Source: Rothia sp. ZJ932 (GTDB lineage Bacteria; Actinomycetota; Actinomycetes; Actinomycetales; Micrococcaceae). From it: DNA of 64,000 nt. The stretch lies in assembly GCF_016924835.1 (NCBI RefSeq), contig NZ_CP070480.1:62001-126000 (forward strand), written 5' to 3'. Shown here in pieces: positions 45,291 to 54,715 of the stretch (the first letter of the stretch is position 1; every line of letters starts with the position of its first letter). The position numbers and the translations under genes were made by a program. Below the pieces are notes generated by a model, which saw nothing but the letters and a program-made list of their open reading frames with translations, ran no database searches and had not been told where the DNA came from.

Positions 45291-45662
45291 TTAATCTACA
45301 TAATAATAGGGAATGCCTTCGAGGGTTGAATTTACACTACTGAGGTAGCTAACTGCTATTTTATGATCTGCATCTGATAGAGCATCCTTTGCTCCTTTGG
45401 TTAGCCTAAATTCGTTGCCTTCAAGTGCTACATATTTATCGATTGCGAGCTTTTGCTTATGGGATAGAGACCCTATTCCCGCCTTATTTTGTGGGGTTGG
45501 TGCATTCCCTGCCGCAAATTTATTAATAGGCGTAGCCGATTTTCCTCATGGTGTAACCTGCTTGTTGACGTTAGCGTAGCTAGGGATTAGTTCCCACTAG
45601 GAGGGAAGTGCAATAAACACAGTTACTACAGTGTTCTTGGTGTTTCGGTCGATTCGCATCAT
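45291..45662 (-). pseudogene. Small exported-protein gene broken by two stops
   Basis: One minus-strand frame of 124 codons runs from ATG 45662 (ribosome site AAGGAG) to TAA 45291, with an in-frame TAG in the signal peptide (VVTVFIALPS-stop-WELIP) and a TGA soon after (NKQVTP-stop-GKSATP). The rest is clean: KFAAGNAPTPQNKAGIGSLS, YVALEGNEFRLTKGAKDALS and STLEGIPYYYVD. The uninterrupted length suggests recent decay or readthrough. Family not recognised. Confidence 0.6.
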
Positions 45663-45946
45663 AAACTCCTTGAGTGCTTAGTCAGTCGCTTTTGACTGAA
45701 ACTTGGAGATCAAGATTTACCTATCGTGACCTGCACAATATCAGTATGGGTGGTGGAAATCAATAGTTTTTCAGATCTTGATTATTGAAGGCAACCTGGT
45801 AGGAACCTGTTTCTGGTAAGGACACGCGTCCGCCCACCTTACAGCTAGCAACCACAAAAATACCCTTGTAACCGGGTAAATTCCGGGCACAAGGGCACTT
45901 TGCAGTTACAGGGGTAATTACGTGGTTACCCCAGAAAAGCTGTTAC

Positions 45947-47086
45947 TTAGGCGGCAACAAGTTCTACGGTTGCCTCTGCAATAGCCTTTTCCTCATTAGT
46001 CGGTACAACCAGAACGGGGATTGCTGAGTCCTCGGTGGAGATGATGCGGGCGTGGTCGCCACGAACCTTGTTTGCCTCTTCATCAATCTTGATGCCCAGG
46101 GCACCCAGGCGGTCGGTAACCAGGGTACGGAACTGGTGGGAGTTCTCACCGATACCTGCGGTGAAAATCAGCGCCTGCGCGCCACCAACAGCAACGTTGT
46201 AGCCACCGATGTACTTAGCAACACGGTATGAAGTCATATCCAGCGCGAGCTTGGCACGCTCGTCGCCCGCCTCCATCGCATCAACAACAGTACGCATGTC
46301 ATTGTTGCCAGCAATAGCGAGCAGACCTGACTCCTTGTTGAGAATGGTGTCAAGGCGCTCAGTAGTCATGGTTGAATCCTGCATCAGCACAGAGGTCAAA
46401 ACTGAGGGGTCGATGTCGCCTGAGCGGGTGCCCATAACCAAGCCAGCCAGGGGGGTGTAGCCCATAGAGGTATCCAGGCACTTGCCGTCCTCAATCGCGG
46501 TGATAGACGCGCCATTGCCCAGGTGAGCAACCACAGCGTTAAATTCGCTACGCTCAATACCCAAGAAATCAGCGGCAATACCGGTCACGTAATCGTGGGA
46601 GGTGCCGTGGAAGCCGTAGCGACGTACACCGTAGTCAGTGTAGAAGTTCTCGGGCACAGCGTAACGGAAAACGTGCTCGGGCATAGTCGCGTGGAAGGCG
46701 GTATCGAACACTGCAACCTGCGGAACACCGGGGTAGGTTGCGGTCGCAGCCTTCAGACCCTGTACGTGTGCGGGATTGTGCAGCGGTGCCAGCGGTGACA
46801 GCTCGTCAATCTTTTCGATGACTGATTCGTCGATGATAACCGGCTGTGAGAAGACGTCGCCGCCGTGTACAATACGATGGCCGATAGCGTCGATGGTCTT
46901 GCCGTGTAGGGGCTCTTCAAGATCCTTAGCCATCAGCTCAAGAGCCGCAGTGTGGTTAGGAATCTTAGTACCGATGTTCTCAATTAGACCCTTGGCAATC
47001 ACCTGAGCATCTTCGGTAGCGCCTTCAGTGTCGCGCACCTGGTACTTCACAGATGAAGAACCGCAGTTAATAACGAGTACGAGCAT
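45947..47086 (-). CDS. ackA: Acetate kinase
   Basis: 379 residues from ATG 47086 behind AAGGAGTTATTTTT. Interconverts acetyl phosphate + ADP and acetate + ATP. Signatures: LVLVINCGSSSVKYQVRD at the start, the His and Arg residues in GHRIVHGG and FHGTSHDYV, HLGNGASITAIEDGKCLDTS, and GGAQALIFTAGIGENS near the end. It follows pta on the same strand with about 220 bases between; together they form the Pta-AckA overflow pathway. Confidence 0.97.
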   Translation of the reverse strand: MLVLVINCGSSSVKYQVRDTEGATEDAQVIAKGLIENIGTKIPNHTAALELMAKDLEEPLHGKTIDAIGHRIVHGGDVFSQPVIIDESVIEKIDELSPLAPLHNPAHVQGLKAATATYPGVPQVAVFDTAFHATMPEHVFRYAVPENFYTDYGVRRYGFHGTSHDYVTGIAADFLGIERSEFNAVVAHLGNGASITAIEDGKCLDTSMGYTPLAGLVMGTRSGDIDPSVLTSVLMQDSTMTTERLDTILNKESGLLAIAGNNDMRTVVDAMEAGDERAKLALDMTSYRVAKYIGGYNVAVGGAQALIFTAGIGENSHQFRTLVTDRLGALGIKIDEEANKVRGDHARIISTEDSAIPVLVVPTNEEKAIAEATVELVAA

Positions 47087-47308
47087 AAAAATAACTCCTT
47101 GTATTGGTATGAAAAATAGAAAAGTTGTTGGCTGTAAGGACGCTTGTTCGTGAGACCTCTGGCGTGCAGGCAAAGCGAAAAGGTTAGCTTGCCGACGCTG
47201 TGCTTGCTGGGCGCAGCGGGTCTGAGTTAGCGCAAGACGTAAGAGCTGTGCTCAGTAGTTCCGATGCGAAGCACTCCTTGTAAAACATTGCACCCAGGGG
47301 CGACCATC

Positions 47309-49423
47309 TTACAAAGTCTGCGCTTGTATAGCAGTAATCGCGACGGTGTTGATGATGTCTTCTACGGTGCAACCGCGTGAGAGGTCGTTGACGGGCTTGT
47401 TGAGACCCTGCAGAACCGGGCCCACCGCAACGGCACCTGAGGTTTGCTGAACGGCCTTGTAGGTGTTGTTGCCGGTGTTGAGGTCGGGGAAGATGAAGAC
47501 GGTTGCCTTGCCCGCAACTTCTGAATCCGGCAGTTTGGAGGCTGCGATTGATGCGTTGGATGCGGCGTCGAACTGGATGGGTCCTTCGAAGGGGAAGTCG
47601 GGGTTTGATGCCTTGAGGGCTTCGACGCCTTCGATGACGAGTTCAACGTCTGCACCTGAACCTGAGGTTCCGGTGGAGTAGGAGAGCATGGCGACCTTGG
47701 GGTCTACGCCGAACTGGCGGGCAGTTTCGGCGGAGGCTTTGGCGATGTCGGCGAGCTGTTCACCGCTGGGGTTGGGGTTCACGGCGCAGTCACCGAAGAC
47801 TAGCACGCGGTCTTTCATGAGCATCAAGAAGACGGAGGAGACGATGTTGACGCCTTCGCGGGTCTTGACGAATTCCAGTGAGGGGCGAATAGTGTTGGCG
47901 GTGGTGTTGACCGCACCTGAGACCATGCCGTCAACGATGCCCTTTTTCACCATCATGGTGCCGAAGTATGAGGGGTCGGTCATCTTCTCGCGTGCCTGTT
48001 CGAGGGTGACGCCCTTCTTGGCGCGCAGCTCAGCGTAGGTGGCTGCGAAGTCTTCGGAGTATTCGTTGTTGTCGATATCGATGATGCAAACACCCTTGTC
48101 GCCTTCGTTCTTTGCAACGGGAAGGTTGATGCCTTCTTTCTGGGTGATTTCAGCGATTTTCTCGGGGTTGCCGATGAGTACGAGGTCGCAGAAGTCGCGT
48201 GCGATGATTATTTCGGACGCGCGCAGGATGCGGGGGTCGTAGCCTTCGGGCAGTACAACGGAGCGGCGGTTGGAGCGTGCCTTTTCGATGAGCCCGTGCA
48301 AGAAGCGCAGCGGGGTCATGGTGACGGGGCGGTCTAGGTCGAGGCGTTCGAGTAGTTCCTGGTCATCAACGTTGTTTGACCATGCACCGAGTGCGGCTGC
48401 TACCTTGCGGGGCTGACCGTTGGAGAGCGCGCCGTGTACGCTTGCGACCGCGCGTCCTGCTTTGAAGGTGTCTAGGTCGGTGTTGAAGACGGGGAAGGGT
48501 GAGCGTTCAACCAGTGAGCTCAGTGCTGAACCGGGGGCTAGGGTTTCGTCGAAGCCGCCGGTGAGCAGCATGCCTGAGGGGGCGGGGAAGCTGGGGGCGA
48601 GTGCTGAGGCTAGGGTTGCTACCATGACGTCTGAGCGGTCGCCGGGAACGATGACGAAGTCGCCGTCGTTCATTTGTGACAGGAAGTTCGAGACGGTCAT
48701 CGCCGCGATCTTGATGTCGTGGATGTCGCGGTTGAGCATGGTTTCGTCCATGTCAGAGGCATCAAGTTCGAGCGCCTTGACGACTTCGCGGACGGAGGGA
48801 AGCGCCAGCTCGGGCAGTTCGGGGATCGCATAGACCGGGCGGTTGTGAACGCCACGGTGGGCATTGGTTTTGATGTCATCTACGAGTTCGGGATCGCAGC
48901 GGTTGACGATGATTGCCAGAACATCAACTTTGGCTTCGTTCAGTTCGGTGCGGGCAACGTCTACGGCATTGATAGCGTCGGCAGTGTTTGAGCTTTGAGC
49001 GCCGATGACAGCGATGACGGGTACACCGAGGTCGCGGGAGAGCTGCGCGTTGAGGTCGAACTCTGACGTTGCGGCGTTGTGCGCCATCAGGTCGGTACCA
49101 TCAACGATGATTGCGTCGCACTCTTCAGCCATCTCGGAGTAGATAGAAACCGCGGTGGAGGAAATTTCTTCGTAGTTACCTTCAGCCAGCAGTTCACGGC
49201 AGCGTTCGAGTGAGATGCCGCCGCGTGCTACAGAAATAGTTGATTCGCTGCGTGAGGTGAGCAACTTGACCATGGGATCATCGGCTTCGGTGACGCCGTT
49301 GAAGACGGGGCGGAAGAAACCGATTTTGTTAGCTCGCTTGAGCAGTGAGGTGGAAAGACCCAGTGCAATCAGGGACTTGCCTGAGAGCGGGGTCATAGCT
49401 GAAAGGTAAATGCCGGTGGCCAT
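47309..49423 (-). CDS. pta: Phosphate acetyltransferase, long form
   Basis: 704 residues from ATG 49423 behind GAGGATGTTTTAGATAC. Converts acetyl-CoA and phosphate to acetyl phosphate. Long three-part form: an N-terminal BioD-like NTPase-derived domain (MTPLSGKSLIALGLSTSLL), a central DRTGG domain (about 220-330), and the catalytic PTA domain (about 375-700) with VLPEGYDPRILRASEIIIAR, VSGAVNTTANTIRPSLEFVK and MLSYSTGTSGSGADVELV. Partner of ackA just downstream. A symmetric operator-like palindrome lies 28 bases upstream of the start. Confidence 0.97.
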   Translation of the reverse strand: MATGIYLSAMTPLSGKSLIALGLSTSLLKRANKIGFFRPVFNGVTEADDPMVKLLTSRSESTISVARGGISLERCRELLAEGNYEEISSTAVSIYSEMAEECDAIIVDGTDLMAHNAATSEFDLNAQLSRDLGVPVIAVIGAQSSNTADAINAVDVARTELNEAKVDVLAIIVNRCDPELVDDIKTNAHRGVHNRPVYAIPELPELALPSVREVVKALELDASDMDETMLNRDIHDIKIAAMTVSNFLSQMNDGDFVIVPGDRSDVMVATLASALAPSFPAPSGMLLTGGFDETLAPGSALSSLVERSPFPVFNTDLDTFKAGRAVASVHGALSNGQPRKVAAALGAWSNNVDDQELLERLDLDRPVTMTPLRFLHGLIEKARSNRRSVVLPEGYDPRILRASEIIIARDFCDLVLIGNPEKIAEITQKEGINLPVAKNEGDKGVCIIDIDNNEYSEDFAATYAELRAKKGVTLEQAREKMTDPSYFGTMMVKKGIVDGMVSGAVNTTANTIRPSLEFVKTREGVNIVSSVFLMLMKDRVLVFGDCAVNPNPSGEQLADIAKASAETARQFGVDPKVAMLSYSTGTSGSGADVELVIEGVEALKASNPDFPFEGPIQFDAASNASIAASKLPDSEVAGKATVFIFPDLNTGNNTYKAVQQTSGAVAVGPVLQGLNKPVNDLSRGCTVEDIINTVAITAIQAQTL

Positions 49424-49450
49424 GTATCTAAAACATCCTCTAGCGGTTGT

Positions 49451-49475
49451 GCTATACCGCTCTGTGCGGTATAGC
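49451..49475. promoter_or_regulatory. Palindrome upstream of pta
   Basis: GCTATACCG-ctctgtg-CGGTATAGC, a perfect 9-bp inverted repeat 28 bases upstream of pta. Position and symmetry suggest a regulator binding site; it lacks a T run, so a terminator is less likely. Confidence 0.5.
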
Positions 49476-49634
49476 GTGTGTTGCTCTCGCACCTCATGAA
49501 GATTGTTTTAACCGTGGGGGCGCGAAAGCCCTGTGTTCTTCTCTTAATGCTACTGAGTCTGGTGAGTGGGTGTAAATCGAAAGGGCTGAGTTGAATATGG
49601 CGTTGGGCACGCTTGCAGGCGTAGGGTAGGGAGT

Positions 49635-51212
49635 ATGATTACGTATGACCTGGTTTCCCGTCGTGTGTTCATTTCTAGTGTGGGTGCTTTTGCCACTGCG
49701 GCAACGCTGTCAGCTTGTGGTGGTTCGGGCAGCTCCTCAGCCCAACCTAGCCAGGGTTCTGCGACGATCTCGGCGACTGCGTCCGCTAATCGTAGACCAT
49801 TGCCAGTACCGCCGATTCTCGAACCTACACTTGAGGGCACCACGAAGGTTTTTGCCCTGGACGCGCGTACCGGCGAAAGCGAGATGAAGCCGGGTGTGCA
49901 GACCCCCACCTGGGGTTATAACGGGGCGTTGCTGGGCCCCACTCTTCGCATGGCTAACGGTGATAACGTGCGTATTGATGTGAAGAATTCTTTGCCTGAA
50001 ACAACAACCGTTCACTGGCACGGTATGCACGTACCGGGCATCGCGGACGGCGGCCCCCACCAGCCCATCGAACCGGGTACATCGTGGAGCGCGTCCTGGC
50101 AGGTACGACAGAACGCCTCGACTCTCTGGTACCACCCTCACCCCCACGGGGAAACTTCCCGCCATGCCTACCGCGGGTTAGCGGGTCTTTTCATTATTGA
50201 TGATGAATCCACCGGTACTTTGGGGCTACCCGAGGAGTACGGGGTGGATGATATTCCCCTAGTCATTCAAGACCGCCGTTTCAACGATGATGGAACTCTC
50301 GATGAAACTGACCTGCCTGACCTCGGTCTGCTGGGTGATACCACTATGCTCAACGGCATCACCAACCCTCATTTTGAGGCAACCACCTCACGGGTGCGTT
50401 TTCGTGTGCTCAACGGCTCTGTCATGCGCCTGTACAATCTCGCGTTTTCAGATGATCGCGAGTTCAGTCTGATCGGGTCTGATGGCGGTCTGCTGCATAC
50501 GGCAAAAACCGTCAAGAACCTATACATTAGCCCCGGCGAGCGAGCGGAAATTCTCGTAGAATTCGCACCCGGCGACGAGATCACTCTGAAAGCTGTGCCC
50601 TTCACCGACCGGTTGGGTTTGAGCGAGGGTAGCCAGCCTGAGTTCGGCATCTTCGATTCCTTTGAGCTACTGACCCTTAGCGGCCCTGCCAGCGCCAGCG
50701 ACGCGGGGCAGGTCGCGTCCACCCTCAACCAGAAGGTAGCGACCTTACCCGAGACCAGCGAGCACACCACCGAACGCAGCTTTAGCCTCACCGGCTTTCA
50801 AATCAACGGTGAGCTCATGGACGCAGAACGCATCGACTTCACCGCCCACCCCAACGAATGGGAAATCTGGACCATCACCAACAACGACAGCTGGATTCAC
50901 AACTTCCACATTCACAACACCCAGTTTCGGGTGCTCTCCTATGAAGACACTTTCTACCGCGACTACAACCAGGACGCGCTACTCACCGACGGCTGGAAAG
51001 ACACCGTGCTACTACCGCCGGGCGTCGAGGTGAAACTGGCGGTACGTTTCACTGATTACACCTCTACCGCCTGGCCCTACATGTACCACTGCCACCTGCT
51101 CTTCCACGAAGATCAGGGCATGATGGGGCAGTTCATGGTGGTCGAACCCGGGCAAGAACCCGATGCCGTGATTGGCAACGGTGTCACCCACGAAGCCTCA
51201 CACTCTCACTAG
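49635..51212 (+). CDS. Multicopper oxidase, CueO-like lipoprotein
   Basis: 525 residues. The N-terminus combines a Tat motif (SRRVFISSVGAFATAATLSA) with a lipobox-like LSAC. Three cupredoxin domains. All four copper-binding stretches are present: HWHGMHVPG, WYHPHPHGE, HNFHIHNTQF and YHCHLLFHEDQGMMGQFMV, the last holding the type 1 copper His-Cys-His with an axial Met. Oxidises Cu(I) or phenolics with O2 at the cell surface. ATG 49635 follows GGGTAGGGAGT. The next gene starts 23 bases later. Confidence 0.93.
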   Translation: MITYDLVSRRVFISSVGAFATAATLSACGGSGSSSAQPSQGSATISATASANRRPLPVPPILEPTLEGTTKVFALDARTGESEMKPGVQTPTWGYNGALLGPTLRMANGDNVRIDVKNSLPETTTVHWHGMHVPGIADGGPHQPIEPGTSWSASWQVRQNASTLWYHPHPHGETSRHAYRGLAGLFIIDDESTGTLGLPEEYGVDDIPLVIQDRRFNDDGTLDETDLPDLGLLGDTTMLNGITNPHFEATTSRVRFRVLNGSVMRLYNLAFSDDREFSLIGSDGGLLHTAKTVKNLYISPGERAEILVEFAPGDEITLKAVPFTDRLGLSEGSQPEFGIFDSFELLTLSGPASASDAGQVASTLNQKVATLPETSEHTTERSFSLTGFQINGELMDAERIDFTAHPNEWEIWTITNNDSWIHNFHIHNTQFRVLSYEDTFYRDYNQDALLTDGWKDTVLLPPGVEVKLAVRFTDYTSTAWPYMYHCHLLFHEDQGMMGQFMVVEPGQEPDAVIGNGVTHEASHSH

Positions 51213-51235
51213 TTCTACACCCCTTGGAGAAAACC

Positions 51236-51547
51236 ATGTTGTTCGCTTTTTCAGTAGCACCTATGACTACCGGTGAAGACGGCTCAGTACACGATGCGGT
51301 GGCTGCCGCGGTAAAGATTGTGCGCGAATCGGGCTTGGCACACGAGACCACTTCAATGTTCACCACCATTGAAGGCGACTGGGATCAGTGTATGGACGTC
51401 ATCAAACGCGCCACCGAAGCAGTCAGCGCTTACGGTAACCGCGTGTCATTGGTGATTAAAGCTGATATTCGTCCCGGTCACGACTCCGGCGAAATCACCG
51501 GCAAGGTTCAGCGTCTAGAGCAGGCTATCGCTGATTCTGTGGGTTGA
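51236..51547 (+). CDS. Thiamine-binding protein, MTH1187/DUF77 family
   Basis: 103 residues from ATG 51236 behind TTGGAGAAAACC. A ferredoxin-like fold of the YkoF/MTH1187 type: LFAFSVAPMTTGEDGSVHDA, SMFTTIEGDWDQCMDVIKRA and VSLVIKADIRPGHDSG. Members bind thiamine or its hydroxymethyl-pyrimidine precursor in the cytoplasm. It probably shares a transcript with the multicopper oxidase, a link with no obvious biochemical explanation. Confidence 0.88.
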   Translation: MLFAFSVAPMTTGEDGSVHDAVAAAVKIVRESGLAHETTSMFTTIEGDWDQCMDVIKRATEAVSAYGNRVSLVIKADIRPGHDSGEITGKVQRLEQAIADSVG

Positions 51548-52130
51548 GATGCCCTAAAGCAAGAAACCGCCGACTGCCTGATACGCGGATGTAGCCTGGA
51601 TTAGATTCAGATAGGCTGTCGTGCCTTGTGGCAGGGAGCTTCGCCGGATTGAGCAATCACCGGAATAGACAGGGCGACCGACTCCTACAGCGCGTGTTCA
51701 CTTCACATTCTTTGTGTAAGAGATATGTCTAACCGGCGTGTCTATGACCTACACATCAACAACACCGCCAGATCACAAGGCGTATGCCGTCCGTTCGAGA
51801 GATTAGAGCCTCTCGCCATCTCTGCGAAGAGCGAGCCGTTTGTGTTTCTTATGCTTCGCCAATCGACCGACCGAGCCGACCGACCGGCCTGTGTCAATTG
51901 CTGATGCCCCTTGTGCTTTTCATTCAAATACCTTTGTGTATTTTGTTTGGAAAGTACAAGGGCATCCGTTTCTCTCCCTCCCTCATCTCTCTCCCAGCCT
52001 GAGCTGTGAGGCTGAGTCTTGGAGCAGAAGGAGAGAAGCAAAGATAAAAAGAGTCTGAGCGATAGCGAAGCCCGCTTAAGCAGACTTAAGATAAAAAGTT
52101 CTTAGATCATAGAACTTAAGTGAGGGAGTT
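51548..52130. other. Foreign-looking non-coding stretch
   Basis: No protein or tRNA supported. It contains CGACCGACCGAGCCGACCGA at 51862, a C/T-rich run (TCTCTCCCTCCCTCATCTCT), and a hairpin AAGTTCT-tagatcat-AGAACTT near 52097-52119 just before the small ORF. Composition differs from the flanks. Confidence 0.5.
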
Positions 52131-52301
52131 GTGAGGGCGAGACCAGAGTTATCTCCTGCGCGTAAGAGAAGAAAGGCTTATGCTCGTAAGAAAGAGGAGG
52201 AGCGGTGGGTTAAGGCAGCAGGTGAGGTGCAGACCGTCTACCGGTGTATCTGCGATAAGAATCCTGATGCATGTAAGGCAGAAGAACATAAAGGAGATTG
52301 A
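52131..52301 (+). CDS. Small basic protein with Cys cluster
   Basis: 56 residues from GTG 52131 behind GAGGGAGTT. Very Lys/Arg/Glu-rich N-terminal half (ARKRRKAYARKKEEERWVKA), then YRCICDKNPDACKAEEH with three cysteines. I do not recognise it. The clean ribosome site and position ahead of the exported-peptide and membrane-protein genes support it as a real gene of the insert. Confidence 0.45.
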   Translation: MRARPELSPARKRRKAYARKKEEERWVKAAGEVQTVYRCICDKNPDACKAEEHKGD

Positions 52302-52448
52302 ACTCAGCATTCGAGGACAGTCGATTTTGTTAGAAATCGTTACCTAAGTAAGGTCGATTTCCCTCAAACCAATTGATAGCCTTAAGGTGTTCTAAACTAC
52401 AGCGAGATAGATGTTTTATCTGCTCTAAGTAGCTTGAAGGAGAATAAA

Positions 52449-52701
52449 ATTAAAAACCTCGGTAAGTCGATTGCAGGTCGCGTATCAGTAGCTCTGATTC
52501 TGGGTGCATCTGGTTTCGCTAATGACTCTGCCTATGCATATTCTCAGAAGCAGTGGACCGATTGCAGCGGGTGCCGCAATTCTGGGGTCAGCGTTCTTCG
52601 CCGACCTTGCCGTAAAAATTGTCGGAGCCGGTGTAGAAGGGCGTGGAATCGCGTTTTACGCAGATTGGGGTATACCACCGCTGAAAGCAAAAATTGAATA
52701 A
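52449..52701 (+). pseudogene. Small exported peptide gene, frameshifted, possible ATT start
   Basis: GAAGGAGAATAAA is followed by ATT as the first codon of KNLGKSIAGRVSVALILGAS, with GFANDSAYA completing a signal peptide. Around 52545 the natural sequence moves to another frame: GPIAAGAAILGSAFFADLAV and GRGIAFYADWGIPPLKAKIE to TAA at 52701. Alternatively TTG 52434 is the start. The mature segment is small, hydrophobic and Gly/Ala-rich, like some bacteriocins. The shift may be a mutation, an error or programmed. Confidence 0.5.
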
Positions 52702-52719
52702 ATATCTGAGGTGATTAAA

Positions 52720-53052
52720 ATGGTCGACACTAGATATATACCGGTATCTGAATTATTTTTCGCACTTTATTCTTGCTTTTATTTTTCATCTTCGCATGAT
52801 TCAGCGGTTTATAATGTTGCCAGTATTTTAATTCTTTGTGGAAGTGTTGTCTACTCTGCATATCGTGCAAATAAGAACTACGTAAACCCTGCGGCATCCT
52901 TCATAAAATCCGTATTGTTTATGTTAGCTGTGGTATTTATTCAGGTGGTTTGGCATAGTTCGTTGGCTCAGCTAATAGTTGTGCTTATGAGCGCTTTGTA
53001 CGCTTGTATCTTTTATAAGCAACAACGAGATGAAGCAAAGATGGAATCTTAG
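52720..53052 (+). CDS. Small four-span membrane protein in AT-rich insert
   Basis: 110 residues from ATG 52720 behind GAGGTGATTAAA, an ideal ribosome site. Four hydrophobic segments (about 10-25, 32-48, 65-82, 86-102), then a short charged tail QQRDEAKMES. Clearly AT-richer than its surroundings, so probably acquired. It follows the exported peptide gene by 18 bases; size and topology would fit an immunity protein, which is inference. No homologue recognised. Confidence 0.7.
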   Translation: MVDTRYIPVSELFFALYSCFYFSSSHDSAVYNVASILILCGSVVYSAYRANKNYVNPAASFIKSVLFMLAVVFIQVVWHSSLAQLIVVLMSALYACIFYKQQRDEAKMES

Positions 53053-53083
53053 AGAGTAGAATATTAGCCTTTTAGGTTTCTAC

Positions 53084-53115
53084 GGAGAGGTACTGGTAAG
53101 CTTCAGTACCTCCCC
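53084..53115. terminator. Hairpin between convergent genes
   Basis: GAGGTACTG-gtaagctt-CAGTACCTC with GG/CC extensions; no long T run. Separates the membrane protein from the GNAT gene. Confidence 0.6.
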
Positions 53116-53149
53116 GGGAGTGTAACAACCCCAACGGTTGCGCACTGTT

Positions 53150-53752
53150 CTAGGCTCCGCGGAACATTCGGTGTATCTGCCCGCCCTCCCAGGCACCGGA
53201 AGTCGCGATGACTTCACCATCTGAGATAAAGCCTCGGGCAGTATAGAAGCCCTTGGCACGTTCGTTATTGGCGATGACCCACAAGTAGACATCGGAATCT
53301 TCAGGGTAAATAACAGCATTAAAAAGGGCCGCTCCCAACCCGGTGCCGTGGGTGCGCGCCAGCGTGTACAGATGGGTGAGCTGCCGGGCGTCCGGGGACA
53401 CCGGAGTAACGCCGGTATGCTCCTCCCAAGCATGCGCGCCCACCCCAGAGAGAGCAAAACCAACCGGGGCACCCCAATCAATCTGAGCACCAATCACGCA
53501 AGAAAGCCCGCCGGAGGGCGTCCACCCCGGAGTCTCATAAGCAAAGAAAGCTCGCGCAGCCGGGTCTGCGATATTCGTGGCGAATTCTTTGAGCCAGCTA
53601 TCACGCTGGGCTTCTTGCCGTTCCGCAAAATCTGGATGAAGAAGCTGCGGATAGGTTTCAGCCAAGCACCTGAGCTGCAGATCAACATATTTATTGGCGT
53701 CCCCGACCTCAACCGGAGCCAACACATACCTGCCATCAACAACAAAACCCAT
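53150..53752 (-). CDS. GNAT family N-acetyltransferase
   Basis: 200 residues. Acetyl-CoA binding motif A: HLYTLARTHGTGLGAALFNA (about 128-147). The end of the fold is NNERAKGFYTARGFISDGEV. N-terminal part (VDGRYVLAPVEVGDANKYVD) fits the first strand and helix. Substrate unknown. ATG 53752 follows AAGGAACGCTC. Confidence 0.88.
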   Translation of the reverse strand: MGFVVDGRYVLAPVEVGDANKYVDLQLRCLAETYPQLLHPDFAERQEAQRDSWLKEFATNIADPAARAFFAYETPGWTPSGGLSCVIGAQIDWGAPVGFALSGVGAHAWEEHTGVTPVSPDARQLTHLYTLARTHGTGLGAALFNAVIYPEDSDVYLWVIANNERAKGFYTARGFISDGEVIATSGAWEGGQIHRMFRGA

Positions 53753-53806
53753 GAGCGTTCCTTGAACTTTTACCTAGCTCAACAGCCTATAGCGTAGGCT
53801 TATTCC

Positions 53807-54715
53807 GTGGCTAAACGACGTAAAAAACAAGAACCCCTCATGACCGAACCCGCCGGGCTCGTTGAAGGCAAATACAAGATTGATACCGGCATCGCCGAAC
53901 TCATCGAAGATGACTACACCCCCAACGGGTGGGTGCTTGAAATCAACGGCATGGAATCCTCCCACATCGTTATAGGACGCCCACGCGAACTCGACTTTGA
54001 GTACATGCGCTGGCTTGCCGCCGTCATCGAACCCTACATCCAAGCCCACCTCGATGCCGAGAAACTACGCATCACCCACCTCGGCGGCGGTGCCTGCTCG
54101 ATGGCACGCTACCTTGCCGATGCTTACCCCAAATCCCGCAACACCGTAGTTGAACTTGACGGAAAACTCGCCGAATACGTGCGCGAATGGTTCGAACTAC
54201 CCAAAGCACCTCTGGTGAAGATTCGTGTGGGCGAGGCACGCGCCGTCACCGAAAGTTTCACCCCAGCCTCCCGCGACATCATCATTCGCGACGTCTTTTC
54301 GGGCTACATCACCCCCGAACCACTGACCACCCTGGAATTCACCCAGATTGCCGCGCACTCGCTGGCAGAAAATGGACTCTACATCATTAACTGCGGCGAT
54401 ACCCGCGACTTAATAGGCGCTCGCGCTGAGGCGGCAGCTATCGCTGAGGTGTTCCCCTACACATGCGCGGTTGCTGACCCTGCCATGCTCAAAGGCCGCC
54501 GCCGCGGCAACATTATTCTTGCGGGTTCTTTCTCACCGCTACCACTGGAAGGTGAGGTGGCGACAGTCGCGATTTCTAAGCGGTTGCTGGGTGGTGGCGT
54601 CCCTGCCCAATACAAGGACGATGCGTGGACGCGCGACTTCGCCCGCTCCGGCAAGCCCCGCCGCGACCCAGCAGTGGTTGAAGCAGCCGTCCCCACCGTC
54701 CAGAGTGCAATTTAA
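53807..54715 (+). CDS. Spermidine synthase-like methyltransferase-fold protein
   Basis: 302 residues from GTG 53807. Rossmann fold with THLGGGACSMARYLADAYPK (nucleotide-binding glycines, about 90-108), TVVELDGKLAEYV (acidic end of strand 2), and DIIIRDVFSGYITPEPLTTL. This resembles the spermidine synthase family, but the family's usual polyamine-binding residues are not obvious, so the substrate is open. The stop codon lies within a family C palindrome. Confidence 0.8.
   Translation: MAKRRKKQEPLMTEPAGLVEGKYKIDTGIAELIEDDYTPNGWVLEINGMESSHIVIGRPRELDFEYMRWLAAVIEPYIQAHLDAEKLRITHLGGGACSMARYLADAYPKSRNTVVELDGKLAEYVREWFELPKAPLVKIRVGEARAVTESFTPASRDIIIRDVFSGYITPEPLTTLEFTQIAAHSLAENGLYIINCGDTRDLIGARAEAAAIAEVFPYTCAVADPAMLKGRRRGNIILAGSFSPLPLEGEVATVAISKRLLGGGVPAQYKDDAWTRDFARSGKPRRDPAVVEAAVPTVQSAI

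Noticed and set aside
45397-45579. 60-residue + frame
   Set aside because: Lies antisense to the broken exported-protein gene, which explains the sequence better.
51600-51720. tRNA-like folding between the thiamine-binding gene and the insert
   Set aside because: No T-arm GGTTC signature or acceptor/CCA pattern could be found, so no tRNA was called.
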